38,129 nt of DNA from Lysobacterales bacterium. GTDB lineage: Bacteria > Pseudomonadota > Gammaproteobacteria > Xanthomonadales > Marinicellaceae. Where the stretch lies: positions 1 to 38,129 of the forward strand of contig JAGRJR010000029.1 in the NCBI GenBank assembly GCA_020442635.1. Reading direction: 5' to 3'. Position 1 is the first letter of the stretch, and each line of letters begins with the position of its first letter. The notes below the pieces were generated by a model, which worked only from the letters and a program-made list of their open reading frames with translations, made no database searches and was not told where the DNA came from. Shown one piece after another: positions 36,881-38,129 of this stretch. The position numbers and the translations under genes were made by a program.

Positions 36881-36901
36881 ATAGTACTGAATTTGTACTA
36901 T
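36881..36901. promoter_or_regulatory. Perfect 7-7-7 inverted repeat, probable suf operator
   Basis: ATAGTAC, 7-nt spacer, GTACTAT. It lies just upstream of the suf regulator start, overlapping where the -35 region of a promoter with -10 TATTAT (36874-36869) would be. IscR-type sites are AT-flanked palindromes of similar length, but this one does not match the E. coli consensus exactly. It could also affect the divergent algI-like gene, whose promoter begins 21 nt away. Confidence 0.55.
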
Positions 36902-36921
36902 ATTCAATAAAAGCAACATGG

Positions 36922-36949
36922 TTTACAGTTGTTTCATATATTGTATAAT
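36922..36949 (+). promoter_or_regulatory. Sigma-70-like promoter of the algI-like gene
   Basis: TTTACA (36922-36927), 16-nt spacer, TATAAT (36944-36949), 35 nt before the ATG at 36985. The best-matched promoter in the window. Confidence 0.6.
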
Positions 36950-36984
36950 TCTCAACTTTCTGTCAGACCAGCGCTCGATGGTTT

Positions 36985-37917
36985 ATGCTGTTTAATAGCT
37001 TGTCCTTTTTTATCTTTTTGGCCGTAGTACTCGTCGTAAGTGCGATATTGAGAAAATATCACAAAGGGTCAGAGATGTGGTTTTTGGTTTTTGCCAGTGC
37101 TTACTTTTATGGGCAATGGAATTGGACATATTTAATCCTCATATATATCACCATTGTCAGTGATTTTATTTTAGGCTTGAAATATTATCAAAGTGACAAG
37201 CCGCACAAGTTTTTGTATTTGAGTCTTGTCATAAACCTCGGCATTTTAGGGATATTCAAATACTTTAACTTTTTGGTCAACACCACCAACTCGCTCATTG
37301 AATCCGCTGGTTTTAGCTATGCCATTCCTGGGGTTGAACTGCTGCTTCCGGTCGGAATTTCTTTTTATACATTCCAAAGTTTGAGTTACATGATTGACAT
37401 CCATCGAGGAGAACTCAAGCCCAGAAAAAATATTGTAGATTACGCATTATTTGTTTCATTCTTTCCTCAACTGGTGGCTGGACCGATTGTCAGGGCATCC
37501 GAATTTTTTAAACAACTCGATGAAAAAAGACATTTCAGCTTCGACATGGCGCAATCAGGTATGATGCTAATACTGCTGGGATTAGTCAAAAAAGTGGTTT
37601 TTGCCGATAATTTGGCATTGTTTGTAGACCCGATATTTGACAATCCATCGCAACACAGTGGACTGATTACATTATTCGCGGTTTATGCCTTTGCCTTTCA
37701 AATTTATTTTGATTTTTCCGGTTATTCTGATATCGCCATTGGTGTAGCCAAGCTTTTGGGATTCACTTTTCCAAGAAATTTCATGCATCCTTATATTTCC
37801 TTGAGTTTTCAGGACTTTTGGCGAAGATGGCATATGACACTTTCGAGGTGGTTGAGAGATTATTTGTATATCAGCTTGGGCGGTAACAGGAATGGCTCCT
37901 GTATATCGAATACCTGA
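36985..37917 (+). CDS. AlgI-like MBOAT acyltransferase, truncated by unrelated sequence
   Basis: 310 residues of a membrane-bound O-acyltransferase of the AlgI/PatA type, which acetylates an exported polysaccharide. Conserved elements: N-terminal 'MLFNSLSFFIFL', 'FKYFNF', 'LLPVGISFYTFQSLSYMIDIHRGE', 'SFFPQLVAGPIVR', 'YFDFSGYSDIAIGVAKLLGF' and 'FWRRWHMTLSRWLRDYLYISLGGNR'. Family members run to about 460-500 residues and continue past this point with the 'G-G-L-W-H-G' helix bearing the catalytic His. Here the match stops after GGNRNGS (about 37895) and the frame ends eight codons later, and neither other frame resumes AlgI. The catalytic His is therefore missing, so the product is very likely inactive. 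The break looks like an insertion. No neighbouring alginate or acetylation genes are visible. Confidence 0.85.
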   Translation: MLFNSLSFFIFLAVVLVVSAILRKYHKGSEMWFLVFASAYFYGQWNWTYLILIYITIVSDFILGLKYYQSDKPHKFLYLSLVINLGILGIFKYFNFLVNTTNSLIESAGFSYAIPGVELLLPVGISFYTFQSLSYMIDIHRGELKPRKNIVDYALFVSFFPQLVAGPIVRASEFFKQLDEKRHFSFDMAQSGMMLILLGLVKKVVFADNLALFVDPIFDNPSQHSGLITLFAVYAFAFQIYFDFSGYSDIAIGVAKLLGFTFPRNFMHPYISLSFQDFWRRWHMTLSRWLRDYLYISLGGNRNGSCISNT

Positions 37918-38129
37918 ACCCATTGTTTTACCGCTTATGGTTAAGTTACTATTTTTACCGTAAAAGTGTCTAAAATTCTCAGGCCTTACCAATGCTCCTG
38001 AAATATTTTCACGCCAGCCAGTAAGCAACAGGAATGTGGCGAACCTTGTTTAAGCGCTTACATCCATATCACAAACTAACAAATAGAATAAAACAACAAT
38101 CACTGGAGGTTAGTGCAGATGTTGTTAAA
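37895..38129 (+). mobile_element. Putative left part of an inserted element (type unknown)
   Basis: From about 37895 the sequence no longer encodes AlgI in any frame. It holds about 200 nt without recognised content (including the palindrome TTAAGCGCTTA, 38050-38060), then GGAGG (38105) and a new ATG. This is the layout expected where an insertion sequence or other element interrupts a gene: an end, a leader, then its first gene. Terminal repeats and target duplication cannot be checked because the far end lies outside the window. A rearrangement or assembly join is an alternative. Confidence 0.4.
38119..38129 (+). CDS. Start of an ORF leaving the window
   Basis: ATG at 38119 with GGAGG (38105-38109) 9 nt upstream; only MLL is visible. 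A GTG at 38113 in the same frame is closer to the site (3 nt) and less likely. By position it would be the first gene of the inserted element, but nothing identifies it. Confidence 0.25.

Noticed and set aside
36902..36984. tRNA or small RNA in the suf-algI gap
   Set aside because: No cloverleaf or terminator could be seen; the segment is explained by the algI promoter and leader.
37672..38028. 118-codon minus-strand reading frame across the algI break
   Set aside because: More than half of it is the antisense of well-conserved AlgI codons, it has no ribosome site, and the rest matches nothing I know.

Overview
This is a 38 kb chromosomal segment of a low-GC (about 40% by eye) Gram-negative bacterium, most likely a marine gammaproteobacterium. 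The evidence is the gene order carA-carB-greA-recJ, a gammaproteobacterial-type suf operon headed by an Rrf2 regulator, full-length ParE, a wax-ester synthase, an autotransporter beta-barrel, and secreted proteins with an N-terminal 'NTF-PNTPA-AAEVNANF' or 'LIFKSGFE' element. A Marinicella-like genus is my guess; it rests on family recall, not on a marker gene.

Layout. 1-2.7 kb (minus): lemA, a DUF2207 membrane protein with a Gly-rich tail, and the start of a DUF1905 gene that overlaps it and leaves the window. 3.0-6.3 kb (mostly plus): small accessory genes, namely a secreted YadA-head-like beta-roll protein, a second secreted protein right behind it, a small membrane protein, a DUF1579-like protein and an unknown exported protein. 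6.3-7.7 kb (minus): wax ester synthase/DGAT. 7.8-9.0 kb (plus): a membrane-anchored Ser/Thr kinase. 9.2-17.2 kb (minus): a two-gene unit of a 2016-aa autotransporter whose passenger is about 12 DUF11 Ig-like repeats, followed by an exported Sel1/coiled-coil/caspase-like protein. 17.4-24.0 kb (minus): carA-carB-greA-recJ, tightly packed, with a terminator-like hairpin and a possible leader peptide before carA. 24.2-26.3 kb (plus): a CARF + PD-(D/E)XK nuclease of the DUF1887/Card1 type, without any CRISPR locus in the window, then a threonine aldolase. 26.4-36.9 kb (minus): GGDEF/EAL protein, parE, a membrane protein, sufU, sufS, sufD, sufC, sufB and the suf regulator. A perfect 7-7-7 inverted repeat lies upstream of the regulator. 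37.0-38.1 kb (plus): an AlgI-like MBOAT gene cut off after 'GGNRNGS' by unrelated sequence, probably a mobile element.

How they fit. Most of the DNA is core metabolism and maintenance: pyrimidine/arginine precursor synthesis, transcript cleavage, recombination, Fe-S assembly and chromosome decatenation. The accessory content lies in four places: the secreted-repeat cluster at 3-6 kb, the kinase/caspase/DUF11 autotransporter region, the stand-alone CARF nuclease, and the interrupted algI. The most interesting are the CARF nuclease divergent from carA, the autotransporter-caspase pair, and the candidate attenuator of carAB.
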